From NCBI GenBank assembly GCA_913056395.1, contig CAJXMG010000020.1, positions 1-50,277 on the forward strand: a stretch of DNA of 50,277 nucleotides. Direction: 5' to 3'. Origin of the DNA: an uncultured bacterium (lineage in GTDB: Bacteria > Planctomycetota > UBA8108 > UBA1146). The notes under the pieces were generated by a model. It saw only the letters and a list, made by a program, of their open reading frames with translations. It was not told where the DNA came from and did no database searches. Positions 8,574 to 17,545 of this stretch are shown piece by piece (position 1 is the stretch's first letter; the number at the start of each line of letters is the position of its first letter). The translations under genes were made by a program, and so were the position numbers.

Positions 8574-8638
8574 ATCGATTTGAATCACAAACTGATCCTG
8601 TCGGAGGAACCGTCGGGTGATCAGCAAAGGAACACAGT

Positions 8639-9832
8639 ATGAACCAGAAAATTCAGGTCCTCGGCGGAGCAAGAACAGCGATGGCCGAGTATGTCGGAAC
8701 CCCCGGCTTTGGCCTTTTCAAGGACCTCAGCGCGATTGAGCTGGGAGCCATGGCCACCAAGGAAGCACTTCGACGTAGTGAAGTGGATCCTACATCGGTG
8801 GACCACGTCGTCATGGGAAATGTCATGCAGACCAGCGCCGATGCACTCTATGGTGCCCGCCATGTGGCGCTTCGTGCAGACCTGCCCATCGAGACTCCGG
8901 CACTGACCGTCAACCGCCTGTGCGGATCTGGCCTTCAGGCTGTCGTGACAGGTGCGCAGCACATCCTTCTGGACGAAGCGAAGGTGGTGGTCGCAGGCGG
9001 CATGGAGAATATGTCCCAGTGCCCTCACGTCATTCGAGGTGCCAGAGAGGGGTTTCCCCTCGGACAGGGCAAGTTGGAAGACCTGCTGATGGCTTCACTG
9101 ATGGATCCATTCTGCGGATTGTTCATGGCCCAGACCGCTGAGAAATTGGCGACTCAGCACAGCATCAGCCGTGAAGAGCAGGATGAGTTTGCCATCACTT
9201 CCATCTCCCGTGCTCGTGCAGCCCAGGAGAAGGGCCTCTTCGATGACGAGATGTTCCCGGTGACGGTCAAGCGTCGTCGTGAAGAGATCGAAGTCTTCCG
9301 CGATGATCACATCAAGCCGGATACTACCCACGAGAAGTTGGCCAAACTGCGTCCCGCTTTCGGAAAAGATGGAACGGTGACCGCAGGAAATGCCAGCGGA
9401 ATTGTCGACGGCGCTGCTGCACTGGTTCTTGCTGCTGAGGGTGCTCCCGCAGCCGAAGGCCGCGAAGTTCTCGGAACGATTCGCGGCTGGCATGTGGTGG
9501 GAGTCGATCCGTCGATCATGGGAATCGGCCCCGCTCCTGCGATCCGTGGCCTTCTCGATGCTCAGGGGCTCTCCATCAGCGACATCGAAATTTTTGAAAT
9601 CAATGAAGCCTTCTCCGCCCAGTACCTTGCTGTGGAGAAGGATCTGGGACTCGATCGTGACCGTTGCAATGTCAACGGTGGTGCGGTGGCTTTGGGGCAT
9701 CCCCTTGGCATGACCGGAACCCGCTTGATCCTGACCGCCATCCATGAACTTCGTCGTCGTGGAGGTGGCCTTGGAGTTGCGAGTGCATGTATCGGAGGAG
9801 GACAGGGAATCGCTGTCCTCGTCGAAGCCTGA
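8639..9832 (+). CDS. Acetyl-CoA C-acyltransferase (thiolase)
   Basis: A 397-residue thiolase that cleaves 3-ketoacyl-CoA or condenses acetyl-CoA. The acyl-accepting Cys95 is in VNRLCGSGLQAVV, His354 in NGGAVALGHPLGMTGTR, and the second catalytic Cys384 in ASACIGGGQGIAV; the ENE-type block reads EIFEINEAFSAQ. All catalytic residues are therefore present and the length is standard. AAAGGA lies 7 bases before the ATG. Its position right after enoyl-CoA hydratase and close to ETF-QO points to fatty-acid oxidation more than to acetoacetyl-CoA synthesis, but sequence reading alone cannot separate the two. Confidence 0.93.
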   Translation: MNQKIQVLGGARTAMAEYVGTPGFGLFKDLSAIELGAMATKEALRRSEVDPTSVDHVVMGNVMQTSADALYGARHVALRADLPIETPALTVNRLCGSGLQAVVTGAQHILLDEAKVVVAGGMENMSQCPHVIRGAREGFPLGQGKLEDLLMASLMDPFCGLFMAQTAEKLATQHSISREEQDEFAITSISRARAAQEKGLFDDEMFPVTVKRRREEIEVFRDDHIKPDTTHEKLAKLRPAFGKDGTVTAGNASGIVDGAAALVLAAEGAPAAEGREVLGTIRGWHVVGVDPSIMGIGPAPAIRGLLDAQGLSISDIEIFEINEAFSAQYLAVEKDLGLDRDRCNVNGGAVALGHPLGMTGTRLILTAIHELRRRGGGLGVASACIGGGQGIAVLVEA

Positions 9833-9853
9833 TCGAACTGACGAGGAGTATTC

Positions 9854-10918
9854 GTGACTGATAATTACAAGATTGCAGTTTTCGCCGGTGACGGAATCGG
9901 CCCTGAAGTGACCGAGGAGGCACTCCGGGTGCTCGACGTGACCGCGGAACTGGCAGGATTCACAGTTGATTGCAAACATTTCCCTCACGGCAGTGAGCAC
10001 TACCTCGCCACCGGTGAGTTGTTGCCCGATGACGTGTTGGAAGAAGTCCGCGGCATGGACGCCGTCTATCTGGGGGCGATCGGAGATCCCCGTGTAGAGG
10101 TCGGCCTGGTAGAAAGAGCGGTGATCGCAGGATTGAGATTCGGTCTCGACCTGTATGTGAACCTGCGTCCAATTCGCCTGATGGCCGAGAAGTTCTGCCC
10201 GCTCAAGGGCAAGACCGCCCGTGACATCGACTTCGTTGTGGTTCGCGAAAACACCGAGGACGCCTACGCAGGTATCGGTGGAATTCTCAAGAAGGGAACC
10301 GACAACGAGGTGGCGATGCAGCAGATGGTCTACACCCGACAGGGTGTGGAGAGGGTGATCCGTTACGCTTTCGAAACCGCACGAAAGCGAGATCGTCAAA
10401 AGAAGCTGTTGCTGGTGGACAAGGCCAACGCCATCCGTGCCCAGGATATCTGGACCCGCACTTTTGCCGAAGTCGGCGAAGAGTATCCGGATATTGAGCG
10501 TGAGCACGCTTACGTCGACGCTGCCTGCATGTGGATGGTGAAGAATCCGGAAAGTTTTGACACGGTGGTGACCACCAACCTTTTTGGAGACATCATCACC
10601 GATCTTGGAGCGGTTCTGCAGGGTGGAATGGGTGTCGCCGCCAGCGGCAACATCAATCCTGGAAAAGTCTCACTCTTTGAGCCGATTCACGGATCGGCAC
10701 CAAAGTACAAGGGGCAGAATGTCTCTTGTCCCATCGCTGCGATTGCTGCGGTTTACATGATGCTGGATGAGTTGGGGCAAACCTCTTCCGCGGCCAAGAT
10801 TGAACAGGCCATCGAGAAGGTGCTCAGCTCCGAAGACGTTACTTCTGTCAGCGCTTCCAGCGGAATCTCCACCTCCGAGTGGGGAGACCGGGTCATCGAA
10901 GCCTTGCGTCAACTCTAG
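9854..10918 (+). CDS. Isocitrate/isopropylmalate-family decarboxylating dehydrogenase
   Basis: A 354-residue beta-decarboxylating NAD(P) dehydrogenase. Recognisable features are the N-terminal VFAGDGIGPEVTEEAL, DLYVNLRPIRL, the loop VVVRENTEDAYAGIGG, DKANAIR, NLFGDIITDLGAVLQGGMG with metal-binding Asp residues, and EPIHGSAPKYKGQ near the cofactor. The VRENTEDAYAG loop resembles isocitrate, homoisocitrate or tartrate dehydrogenases more than LeuB, which normally has REL-TGG there, so I leave the substrate open. The start is GTG 9854 behind GAGGAG. The next gene, ygfZ, starts 7 bp after the stop. Confidence 0.88.
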   Translation: MTDNYKIAVFAGDGIGPEVTEEALRVLDVTAELAGFTVDCKHFPHGSEHYLATGELLPDDVLEEVRGMDAVYLGAIGDPRVEVGLVERAVIAGLRFGLDLYVNLRPIRLMAEKFCPLKGKTARDIDFVVVRENTEDAYAGIGGILKKGTDNEVAMQQMVYTRQGVERVIRYAFETARKRDRQKKLLLVDKANAIRAQDIWTRTFAEVGEEYPDIEREHAYVDAACMWMVKNPESFDTVVTTNLFGDIITDLGAVLQGGMGVAASGNINPGKVSLFEPIHGSAPKYKGQNVSCPIAAIAAVYMMLDELGQTSSAAKIEQAIEKVLSSEDVTSVSASSGISTSEWGDRVIEALRQL

Positions 10919-10925
10919 GAGCCGT

Positions 10926-11915
10926 GTGAGCGACTTGAACAGCGAAAGCACTGTGTATCACCAGGGAGCGAATCGCTCTCTGGTGATTCTTTATGTCCAC
11001 GGGAGTGACAGCAGGGACTATCTGCAGAGGATGGTTTCCTGTGATCTTGCGAGGATATCCCCGCAGCAGGGAAGTCGGGGAACCCTCCTTGATGGCAAGG
11101 GCCGTATTCAGGCGGTCTTTGATCTGCTGCAGTGGAACGATGGATTCCTCCTGGTGACCGGTGAGCAGGAGTCGGCCACTCTCAAATCACGACTTGAGTC
11201 GATGGTGATTCTGGAAGACGTGGAGATCGAAACCGATTCCCACATGTGGCTTCACTTGCATGGTGACGGATCCCCCGGGCGAATGGGTGATTTGGGTTAC
11301 ACGGAAGCAGGTACATTCTTGGCGGCCACCCGGACTGACACGGCATTGTTGGTGTTCAGGCCGAGATTCCATCCCCAGGGATACGATCTGCTGGTGACTG
11401 CGGATCACGGTGAAGCACTGGCTTCTTCTCTGGCAGAGTTGGGTGAGGTTGCGACCGAAGAACTTCGTGAACAGGGACGTATTCTTCTGGGGCTGCCCAA
11501 GTCCGGAGCAGAGATGGGGGAGCGAACCTTGCCCCCCGAGGTTGGCCTGGGAGATGCGGTTGCCTATGACAAGGGCTGTTACGCAGGACAGGAAGTTCTC
11601 GCCAGAATCCGCACCTATGGTCACGTCAATCGTGAGATTCGTCGCCTCGAATTTTCGGCGGAGACGGACTCGACAGGACCGGCAGTCGGTGATGACTTGT
11701 GGTCCGCTGACGGCGGCGACAAGCCGATCGGCAAGATCACTTCGGTGACTTCCACGCCAACGGGTTGGGCGGCCATCGCATCCTTGCGATACAAGTTTCT
11801 CGAAGCCAGTGATGGGGCGGAAGCCAGTCAAAAGGTGGTTTGGAACAAGGGCGGGGACCCCGAGTTGATCGGGGCCCTGAAGCCTGTCTACTCGCCGCAG
11901 CCGCAAGAATCCTAG
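10926..11915 (+). CDS. ygfZ: YgfZ/GcvT-like folate-binding protein
   Basis: A 329-residue protein of the YgfZ family (also called IBA57-like), related to the aminomethyltransferase GcvT and involved in maintaining some Fe-S enzymes with folate. The diagnostic motif KGCYAGQEVLARI is present, preceded by EVGLGDAVAYD. The N-terminus reads V/M-SDLNSESTVYHQG. The open frame extends upstream to 10767 inside the dehydrogenase, but GTG 10926 has TAGGAG four bases before it and begins the conserved domain. The gene is probably co-transcribed with the dehydrogenase. Its 3' end overlaps the convergent LeuA-like gene by 4 bp. Proximity to ETF-QO (a 4Fe-4S enzyme) and miaB elsewhere is compatible with the Fe-S role. 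Confidence 0.9.
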   Translation: MSDLNSESTVYHQGANRSLVILYVHGSDSRDYLQRMVSCDLARISPQQGSRGTLLDGKGRIQAVFDLLQWNDGFLLVTGEQESATLKSRLESMVILEDVEIETDSHMWLHLHGDGSPGRMGDLGYTEAGTFLAATRTDTALLVFRPRFHPQGYDLLVTADHGEALASSLAELGEVATEELREQGRILLGLPKSGAEMGERTLPPEVGLGDAVAYDKGCYAGQEVLARIRTYGHVNREIRRLEFSAETDSTGPAVGDDLWSADGGDKPIGKITSVTSTPTGWAAIASLRYKFLEASDGAEASQKVVWNKGGDPELIGALKPVYSPQPQES

Positions 11916-13168
11916 CGGGTCATCTCCAGAAGTTCTTCGTCGGAGAGAAGCCGGTCCGCTTTCTTGGCAGAATCGAAGATGCGGGAAACGAGTTCCTCAG
12001 TGGGTTCGATATGCCTTTGTTCAAGCCAAAAGATCACATTCGACTTTCCACTCATGGGGCCGATGCTGATCTTCTGTGCGAGCCCAAACTCATCCGCAGG
12101 AACCCCTGAGTAAACACGATTGGCCAGCCAGGTGTCATTCTTGCGGAAAGCCTTGATGACTGCCGCAGCGTGGACGCCGGTGGCCGTTTCAAAGGCATCA
12201 CTGCCAAACACAGGGTAGTTGCGAGGAATGGGTACGTGACAACCTTCGCTGACCGCATTGACGTAATCGGGCAGATGGGTCAGGTCGTTGTCGATGGCAC
12301 CCAGCAGTTTGAGATTGACAAGAAGCAGGTCCATGGAGGTGTTTCCACTGCGCTCTCCGATACCCAGAGCTGCCGCGTGGATACGATCTGCACCCGCTTC
12401 ATAAGCGGCGATGGAATTGGCCACATCGAGATCCCTGTCCCTGTGACCATGCCAATCGATCTTGATCCCCTCGACACCGGTTTCCTTGACAACTTCCCTG
12501 ATGAAACTGATCAGCGCTTTCACTCCCGGTGGAGTGGCATGGCCGACGGTGTCACAGACACAAGCCCGCGCCGCACCATGTTCAATGGCGGTGGTGTAGA
12601 GAGCCCGAAGGGTGTCGGGGGTTGCACGGGTGGTGTCCTCGGTGACGTACATCTGCGGGATGTTTTCACGACGACAGAAATCGGAGGCGAAGCGGGTGTG
12701 CTCCAGCATCCGCTCCAGAGTCCAATCCTCGGTGTATTGGCGAATCGGGCTCGAACCGATGAAGGTGCAGCATTCGATGGGAATCCCGACCTTCTGGCTG
12801 ATCTCGGCGACCGCACGAATATCGTTCTCATGGGTGCGGGCGGCGCAATTGGGCGTGATGGAAAGATTCTCATCGACGATCAGTTGGCACAGCCGGGTGA
12901 CATCCTCGACTGCCCGCGGGCCAGCTCCGGGGAGTCCGACATTGGCGGTGTGGATACCCAATTTGTCCATCAGTCGGAGGATCTCAAACTTTTCCTCGAT
13001 GGGCGGGTCGACGACGGAGGGAGATTGGAGTCCATCTCGGAGAGTTTCGTCATCGAATTCCACAGGGGTGGTTCTTTTTTCACCGCTGTCGACAAGGTTC
13101 CAGTCATGGATCAGATCCCGAATGCGGTCTTCTCCCTGATCGATAAAGCCATCATCCATCTCGGACAC
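11912..13168 (-). CDS. 2-isopropylmalate synthase/HMG-CoA lyase-like TIM-barrel enzyme
   Basis: A 418-residue member of the DRE-TIM metallolyase superfamily (LeuA, homocitrate and citramalate synthases, HMG-CoA lyase). It has FDDETLRDGLQSPSV (catalytic Arg and metal Asp), EDTTRATPDTLRALY, the metal-binding IDWHGHRDRDLDVANS (usually HCHND) and ALGIGERSGNTSMDLLL. The C-terminal LeuA allosteric domain of classical 2-isopropylmalate synthase is absent. A GTG at 13168 has AAAAGGGG four bases before it and is my preferred start; GTG 13207 and ATG 13186 are possible but lack a good SD. The substrate is not certain: isopropylmalate, citramalate or homocitrate synthase are all possible. It lies 100 bp downstream of ETF-QO on the same strand. 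Confidence 0.82.
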   Translation of the reverse strand: MSEMDDGFIDQGEDRIRDLIHDWNLVDSGEKRTTPVEFDDETLRDGLQSPSVVDPPIEEKFEILRLMDKLGIHTANVGLPGAGPRAVEDVTRLCQLIVDENLSITPNCAARTHENDIRAVAEISQKVGIPIECCTFIGSSPIRQYTEDWTLERMLEHTRFASDFCRRENIPQMYVTEDTTRATPDTLRALYTTAIEHGAARACVCDTVGHATPPGVKALISFIREVVKETGVEGIKIDWHGHRDRDLDVANSIAAYEAGADRIHAAALGIGERSGNTSMDLLLVNLKLLGAIDNDLTHLPDYVNAVSEGCHVPIPRNYPVFGSDAFETATGVHAAAVIKAFRKNDTWLANRVYSGVPADEFGLAQKISIGPMSGKSNVIFWLEQRHIEPTEELVSRIFDSAKKADRLLSDEELLEMTR

Positions 13169-13268
13169 GCTACCCCTTTTCGTCATTGAAGGTGCGATGA
13201 AATTCACCGCAACCCCGATGATAGGTCGTGGGATTCTCCGGTCAAGAACCGGTGAAGATCATTTGAGG

Positions 13269-14915
13269 TTACAGACCCTGATACTTGGGCCCACCTGCGT
13301 CGGATGGGACCGTCCACTGGATCACCTGGTACGGATCAAGAATGTCACAGGTTTTACAGTGAACGCAGTTGGAGTGATTGATCTGCAAGCGCTCACTTCC
13401 TGAACCATCATCGACCATTTCGTAGACATTCGCCGGGCAGAAGTGCTGGCATGGATTGCCATATTCCTCTTTGCACTTGCTGACGCAAAGATCCGGTTCA
13501 GCAACTTTCAGATGGCTCGGCTGATGTTCAGAGTGGATTGAGCCCGCATGGTAGACCTGGGTTTCCTTGTCGATCAGATGCTTGCCATCGTAATCAGGAG
13601 CCTGAGGTTCTTTTCGGGCCGCTTTGAGGGTCACCATTTCATCGTGGTCTGCCTTGAGGGGAGCGAACTCTGCACCAACTCCACCGAGGACATACTTGAT
13701 GCCTGCACGAATCGCTCCGCCCCAGAAGCCGCGACCCTGAAACTCTGCGCGGTAGTTCCTTACGCGATACAACTCGCTCTTGAGCCAGGAGTCGTCGAAA
13801 CGTTTCTCGTAGCCCTGAAGGGTCGCCGCACTGAAGTCGTCCTTGCGGATGGCATCCAGCAGGGTTTCAGCCGCGAGAAGTCCTGTTTTCATGGCGGTGT
13901 GAACGCCCTTGAGGCGGCTGACATTCAGGTTTGATCCCGAGTCACCGATGATCAGGAAGCCATCTCCGTAGGGACGGGGTCTCGACCAATATCCTCCTTC
14001 GGGAAGACACTTTGCACCGGCCTTGAGGATTTCTCCGCCTTCGAGAATTTTTGCGATGTAGGGGTGGGTTTTCCAGTGCTGGAAATTCTCCCAGGGATCA
14101 GTCCATGGCTGTCCCGCATCGAGTGCCGTGACAAACCCGACGGAAGCCCTGTTTCCGGAGAGACCATAGATCCACGATCCGCCGTACTCTCCCGATTCGA
14201 GGGGCCAACCTGACGTATGAATCACCTTGCCGGCGGGCAGTCTTCCTTCGGGAAGTTGCCACAGCTCTTTGCAACCGGTTCCATAAATCTGAGGATTACG
14301 GCCTTCCAGTTTTTCTTCTTCGATCAGCTGTTTGGTCAGGGAACCGCGGACCCCTTCACCGAGAACCACGCAGCGGGCATGAATGTCGGCACCCGGTTCA
14401 TAGGTGGAACCCGGTTCGCCATTTTCATCGAGGCCCTTGTCCATCGTCCGCACTCCGGCGACGTGGCCTTCTTCATCACGAATGAAAGAATCTCCGGGGA
14501 ATCCTTCAAAGACCATGATCTCCGCTTCTTCACACTGGTCTTTGAGGTACTGAACCATCTCGGAAAGGCTGATGACCGGGAATCCGTGATTCTTGAGCAT
14601 CGGCGGCACCGGGATGCGCATGGCGCCTCCGGCGGAGAGGTGTCGTACCTCTTCCTGATCCACCCACGCTTCCACGGGAACTCCCTTGTCGCGCCAATCC
14701 TCTCCAAGCAACTCTGCCAAGGGGCGAGGATCGACCACCGCTCCGGAGAGAATGTGGGCACCGATGGATTGCCCTTTTTCAATGACGGCGATTTCCACCT
14801 CGTCATTGCCCATGGCGAGCAGTTGACGCTTGAGGTGGAGGGCACCGGTCAGCGAGGCAGGGCCTGCACCGACGAAGAGAATGTCTACGGGGAGTTCTTC
14901 GCGCTCAGCGGTCAT
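13269..14915 (-). CDS. Electron transfer flavoprotein:ubiquinone oxidoreductase
   Basis: A 548-residue inner-membrane-associated enzyme that passes electrons from ETF, reduced by acyl-CoA dehydrogenases, to quinone. The N-terminal FAD site reads DILFVGAGPASLTGALHLKR; the family block GAHILSGAVVDPRPLAELL follows. The middle region has WIYGLSGNRASVGFVTALD and GDGFLIIGDSGSNLNVSRLKG. The C-terminal ferredoxin-like part carries the 4Fe-4S cysteines in NPCQHFCPANVYEM and NCVHCKTCDILDPYQ. The start is ATG 14915, which follows GGAG by five bases; the frame stays open to 14963. Length matches the family. It supports the nearby beta-oxidation genes. The gene is divergent from the ammonia-lyase, with a 148-bp shared upstream region. 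Confidence 0.95.
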   Translation of the reverse strand: MTAEREELPVDILFVGAGPASLTGALHLKRQLLAMGNDEVEIAVIEKGQSIGAHILSGAVVDPRPLAELLGEDWRDKGVPVEAWVDQEEVRHLSAGGAMRIPVPPMLKNHGFPVISLSEMVQYLKDQCEEAEIMVFEGFPGDSFIRDEEGHVAGVRTMDKGLDENGEPGSTYEPGADIHARCVVLGEGVRGSLTKQLIEEEKLEGRNPQIYGTGCKELWQLPEGRLPAGKVIHTSGWPLESGEYGGSWIYGLSGNRASVGFVTALDAGQPWTDPWENFQHWKTHPYIAKILEGGEILKAGAKCLPEGGYWSRPRPYGDGFLIIGDSGSNLNVSRLKGVHTAMKTGLLAAETLLDAIRKDDFSAATLQGYEKRFDDSWLKSELYRVRNYRAEFQGRGFWGGAIRAGIKYVLGGVGAEFAPLKADHDEMVTLKAARKEPQAPDYDGKHLIDKETQVYHAGSIHSEHQPSHLKVAEPDLCVSKCKEEYGNPCQHFCPANVYEMVDDGSGSERLQINHSNCVHCKTCDILDPYQVIQWTVPSDAGGPKYQGL

Positions 14916-15063
14916 TCGGGCTCCGATCTTGGAGGATTGAGGACATCCTATACGTGGATCCACGGATTTCCACCGTACCGGGTCTTGCTTGCCAAGTGGC
15001 GGCTCCCGGCTTAGTTTTCAACACTTCAATGACGGAATTCCGGTGACCGGGAGGCACAAGGCC

Positions 15064-16632
15064 ATGGCAAAGTCAGGCAATCAACGTAAAAAGACCGCAT
15101 CCCGGGTTCAAAAGGGGAGAGAGCGCAAGGGCAAGATCCGTCTCGACGGTCATTCCCTGACCCTGGAAGACCTGCGCAAAATCGCCCGCGGTTCTGTCAC
15201 CCTGACCATCGCCTCCAGCGCAGCCAGGGAAGTGCGGCATTCTGCTCGATTGGTCGATCGGGCCGCCCACGGCGAGGCTCCCCGTTATGGAATCAATACC
15301 GGCTTCGGCCGCTTCTGTAACATTCGCATCTCCGAGAAGGAGTTGCGGGAGTTGCAGGTCAATCTGATTCGCAGTCATGCGGCGGGGGTCGGCGATCCCT
15401 GTGCCCCGGAAGAGGTTCGGCTTGCGATTGCTCTTCGGGCCAACGCCCTCGTTTCCGGAAACAGTGGAATTCGCATCGAGGTCATTCAGTTGCTCCTCGA
15501 TCTCTACAACCACGATGTACTGCCCAGGATTCCTCGACAGGGTTCGGTGGGGGCTTGCGGTGATCTTGCCCCTCTCTCCCATCTGGCATTGGTACTCATC
15601 GGAGAAGGAGAAGCCCTCGTTTCCGGCAAGTGGGTTTCGGGGAAGAAAGCGCTGGCGAGTGCGGGCCTGAAACCGGTTCGACTGGAGGCGAAGGAAGGTT
15701 TGTCCCTGATCAATGGGGTGCAGGTTTCCGTGGCGATGTTGGCTCGGGCGTGTCATCTGGCGGAGTTTCTGGTGGACGCCGCAGACCTGACTTTGTCGAT
15801 GAGCCTGGAAGGCTTCCTCGGTTCACTGCAACCCTTCGATGCCAGAATCCATGAAGTGCGACCCCATCCCGGCCAAGCGACCGTTGCCGAAAATGTTCGC
15901 CGATTGCTCAGGGGGAGCAAAATTCTCAAGTCCCATGAAAACTGTGATCGGGTTCAGGATCCCTACTCATTCCGTTGTGCCCCGCAGGTTCACGGTTCGG
16001 TTCGGGATGCCCTCGAGTGGATTGGCCAGACCATCGAACGGGAAGCCAATTCTTCCACCGACAATCCCCTCGTCTTCAGTCATGAGGGGGACATCCTTTC
16101 CGGCGGTAACTTCCATGGAGCCCCGGTAGCCCATGCCGCAGATCTGCTCGCCATCGTCCTTTGTGATCTGGCGTCGATTTCAGAGCGTCGCTGCGAAAAG
16201 TTGGTCAATCCGGATACTAGTCGGGGATTGCCGGCATTCCTCTCTAGAGAAGAGGGCCTGCAGTCCGGTTGGATGATGGCCCATGTGACCGCCTCCGCTT
16301 TGGTCTCGAGGATGAAAGTTCTCTCTCACCCCGCTTCAGTGGATTCGATGGTCACATCTGCGGGGACCGAAGACCACGTCAGCATGAGTACCCACGCCAG
16401 TGAGAAAGCCCTCGAATGTGCCCACCAGACAGCGAGGGTCGTCGGGATTGAGTTGTTGGTTGCGATGGATGCCCTGGACCTGCGCCGTCCCCTGAAGTCG
16501 GGAAAGAGATTGGAAGATCGCTTCAAGACATTGAGAGAGGTGCTGCCCGGCCACGATGGGGATCGCGTACTCTCGCCTGAAATCGAGCAGGCCGCTCAAG
16601 TCATCGAAGAAGGCTTGTTGATCAGACCCTGA
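15064..16632 (+). CDS. hutH: Aromatic amino-acid (histidine) ammonia-lyase with Ala-Cys-Gly MIO triad
   Basis: A 522-residue enzyme of the HAL/PAL/TAL family, which eliminates ammonia from histidine or an aromatic amino acid using the self-formed MIO electrophile. Supporting motifs are RYGINTGFGRFCNIRISEKE, the LSLINGVQVSVAML block, QDPYSFRCAPQVHG, SSTDNPLVF, GGNFHGAPVA, and HPASVDSMVTSAGTEDHVSM. The whole resembles HutH more than PAL. The MIO-forming triad, normally Ala-Ser-Gly in GSVGASGDLAPL, reads Ala164-Cys165-Gly166 here (GCT TGC GGT, 15553-15561). A short basic N-terminal extension precedes the fold. ATG 15064 follows GGGAGG by nine bases. No other hut genes are adjacent. The 3' end abuts the convergent methyltransferase. 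Confidence 0.85.
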   Translation: MAKSGNQRKKTASRVQKGRERKGKIRLDGHSLTLEDLRKIARGSVTLTIASSAAREVRHSARLVDRAAHGEAPRYGINTGFGRFCNIRISEKELRELQVNLIRSHAAGVGDPCAPEEVRLAIALRANALVSGNSGIRIEVIQLLLDLYNHDVLPRIPRQGSVGACGDLAPLSHLALVLIGEGEALVSGKWVSGKKALASAGLKPVRLEAKEGLSLINGVQVSVAMLARACHLAEFLVDAADLTLSMSLEGFLGSLQPFDARIHEVRPHPGQATVAENVRRLLRGSKILKSHENCDRVQDPYSFRCAPQVHGSVRDALEWIGQTIEREANSSTDNPLVFSHEGDILSGGNFHGAPVAHAADLLAIVLCDLASISERRCEKLVNPDTSRGLPAFLSREEGLQSGWMMAHVTASALVSRMKVLSHPASVDSMVTSAGTEDHVSMSTHASEKALECAHQTARVVGIELLVAMDALDLRRPLKSGKRLEDRFKTLREVLPGHDGDRVLSPEIEQAAQVIEEGLLIRP

Positions 16633-17334
16633 TCATTGAGGCATACGTGCTTCGAAGGCAACGAGCCTTTCATAGCGAACGCCGTCCCTGACCGTGTAGG
16701 ACCCGGGAACCGCAGCCATCTCCTTCAGGTAGACTTCATCTTCGAAGTAGTAGTCGCGGAATGGGAAATCCTTGTCCGCGATGATTCTGACACTCAAACC
16801 GCACTCCTCCAGAAGACGAATCGTGCGTGGGACATCACCCATCGTGGAGTGGATGAAGATCAGACGGCCACCCGGTTTCAGGAGCTTGTGGGATTCCAAA
16901 ATCAGGGTATCGATGAAGTAACGACGATAGGTTTTGTTCGAAAGGGCAAAGGGGGGATTGGCGACGACAGTATCGAAGCCATTCTGATTGACCTGAATCC
17001 AGTCGGCGATGAGGAACTCGACAGGACAGGTGATGCCATACTTTTGCAGATTTCTTTCTGCATGTCCGAGGATGGAGCCATCTACTTCAGTCAGTACCAG
17101 TTCACTGGCCCCGCGCAGTCCGAGAATCACGGCATGAATGCCACAACCGGTTCCCAACTCGAGCACTTTCTCATTGGAGAAATCCATTTGCTCAAGAGTT
17201 TCACCCAAGAGGATCCCGTTGGGGGTGGGGTTCCAGACCCCTGCAGGAACCTCGAGTTCGAGCTCGAGGGTACCAAAGCTGCATTTCAGGTGGCTCTCAT
17301 CAAGATTCTTGTCTGGGATATCATTATTCAGCAT
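16633..17334 (-). CDS. Class I SAM-dependent methyltransferase (NPPF type)
   Basis: A 233-residue protein with a Rossmann-like methyltransferase fold. Motif I is VLELGTGCGIHAVILG (residues about 57-72), an acidic residue follows in VLTEVDGSIL, and motif IV is VVANPPFALSN. NPP[FY] marks enzymes that methylate a planar nitrogen, such as glutamine side chains in release factors (PrmC), or RNA bases (RsmC, TrmN6). Motif VI-like LKPGGRLIFIHS is present. There is no N-terminal PrmC helical domain, so the target is unclear. The ATG is preceded by AGGAG ten bases upstream. It is convergent with the ammonia-lyase; their ends are adjacent without a visible terminator. Confidence 0.8.
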   Translation of the reverse strand: MLNNDIPDKNLDESHLKCSFGTLELELEVPAGVWNPTPNGILLGETLEQMDFSNEKVLELGTGCGIHAVILGLRGASELVLTEVDGSILGHAERNLQKYGITCPVEFLIADWIQVNQNGFDTVVANPPFALSNKTYRRYFIDTLILESHKLLKPGGRLIFIHSTMGDVPRTIRLLEECGLSVRIIADKDFPFRDYYFEDEVYLKEMAAVPGSYTVRDGVRYERLVAFEARMPQ

Positions 17335-17430
17335 CGTAAAACTGCTCCTGGGAATTCAGCCTGAAGCGGTTGCAGGCTCGTGTTAATCTCTTCCGCTTCA
17401 TGATCTACAGCGAGAATGTGACATCTACCC

Positions 17431-17436
17431 ATTATA
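17431..17436 (-). promoter_or_regulatory. Perfect -10 hexamer upstream of the methyltransferase
   Basis: On the minus strand TATAAT occurs at 17436-17431, about 97 bp ahead of the methyltransferase ATG. I see no good -35 hexamer at 16-18 bp spacing, so this is only a partial promoter. The rest of the 211-bp divergent region (17335-17545) shows no other clear element. Confidence 0.25.
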
Positions 17437-17545
17437 ACGCCGATAAGATGCCAGATTCGGTTCATGTTTCCGATTTTCAGGGCTTGCACCACTGGTGTTC
17501 GTTTTTGTGTCCATTTTTTGAGGTCCACTTTTGACAGGATGAACG

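Noticed and set aside
9095-10507. 470-residue antisense frame across thiolase and the dehydrogenase
   Set aside because: Shadow of two real genes; composition rich in His and Ser, typical of reverse-strand artefacts.
12170-13189. 339-residue + strand frame opposite the LeuA-like gene
   Set aside because: The minus strand encodes a clear DRE-TIM enzyme with metal motifs; the plus frame has none.
16633-17334. PrmC (HemK) for the NPPF methyltransferase
   Set aside because: The N-terminal helical substrate-binding domain of PrmC is missing, so only the general family is called.
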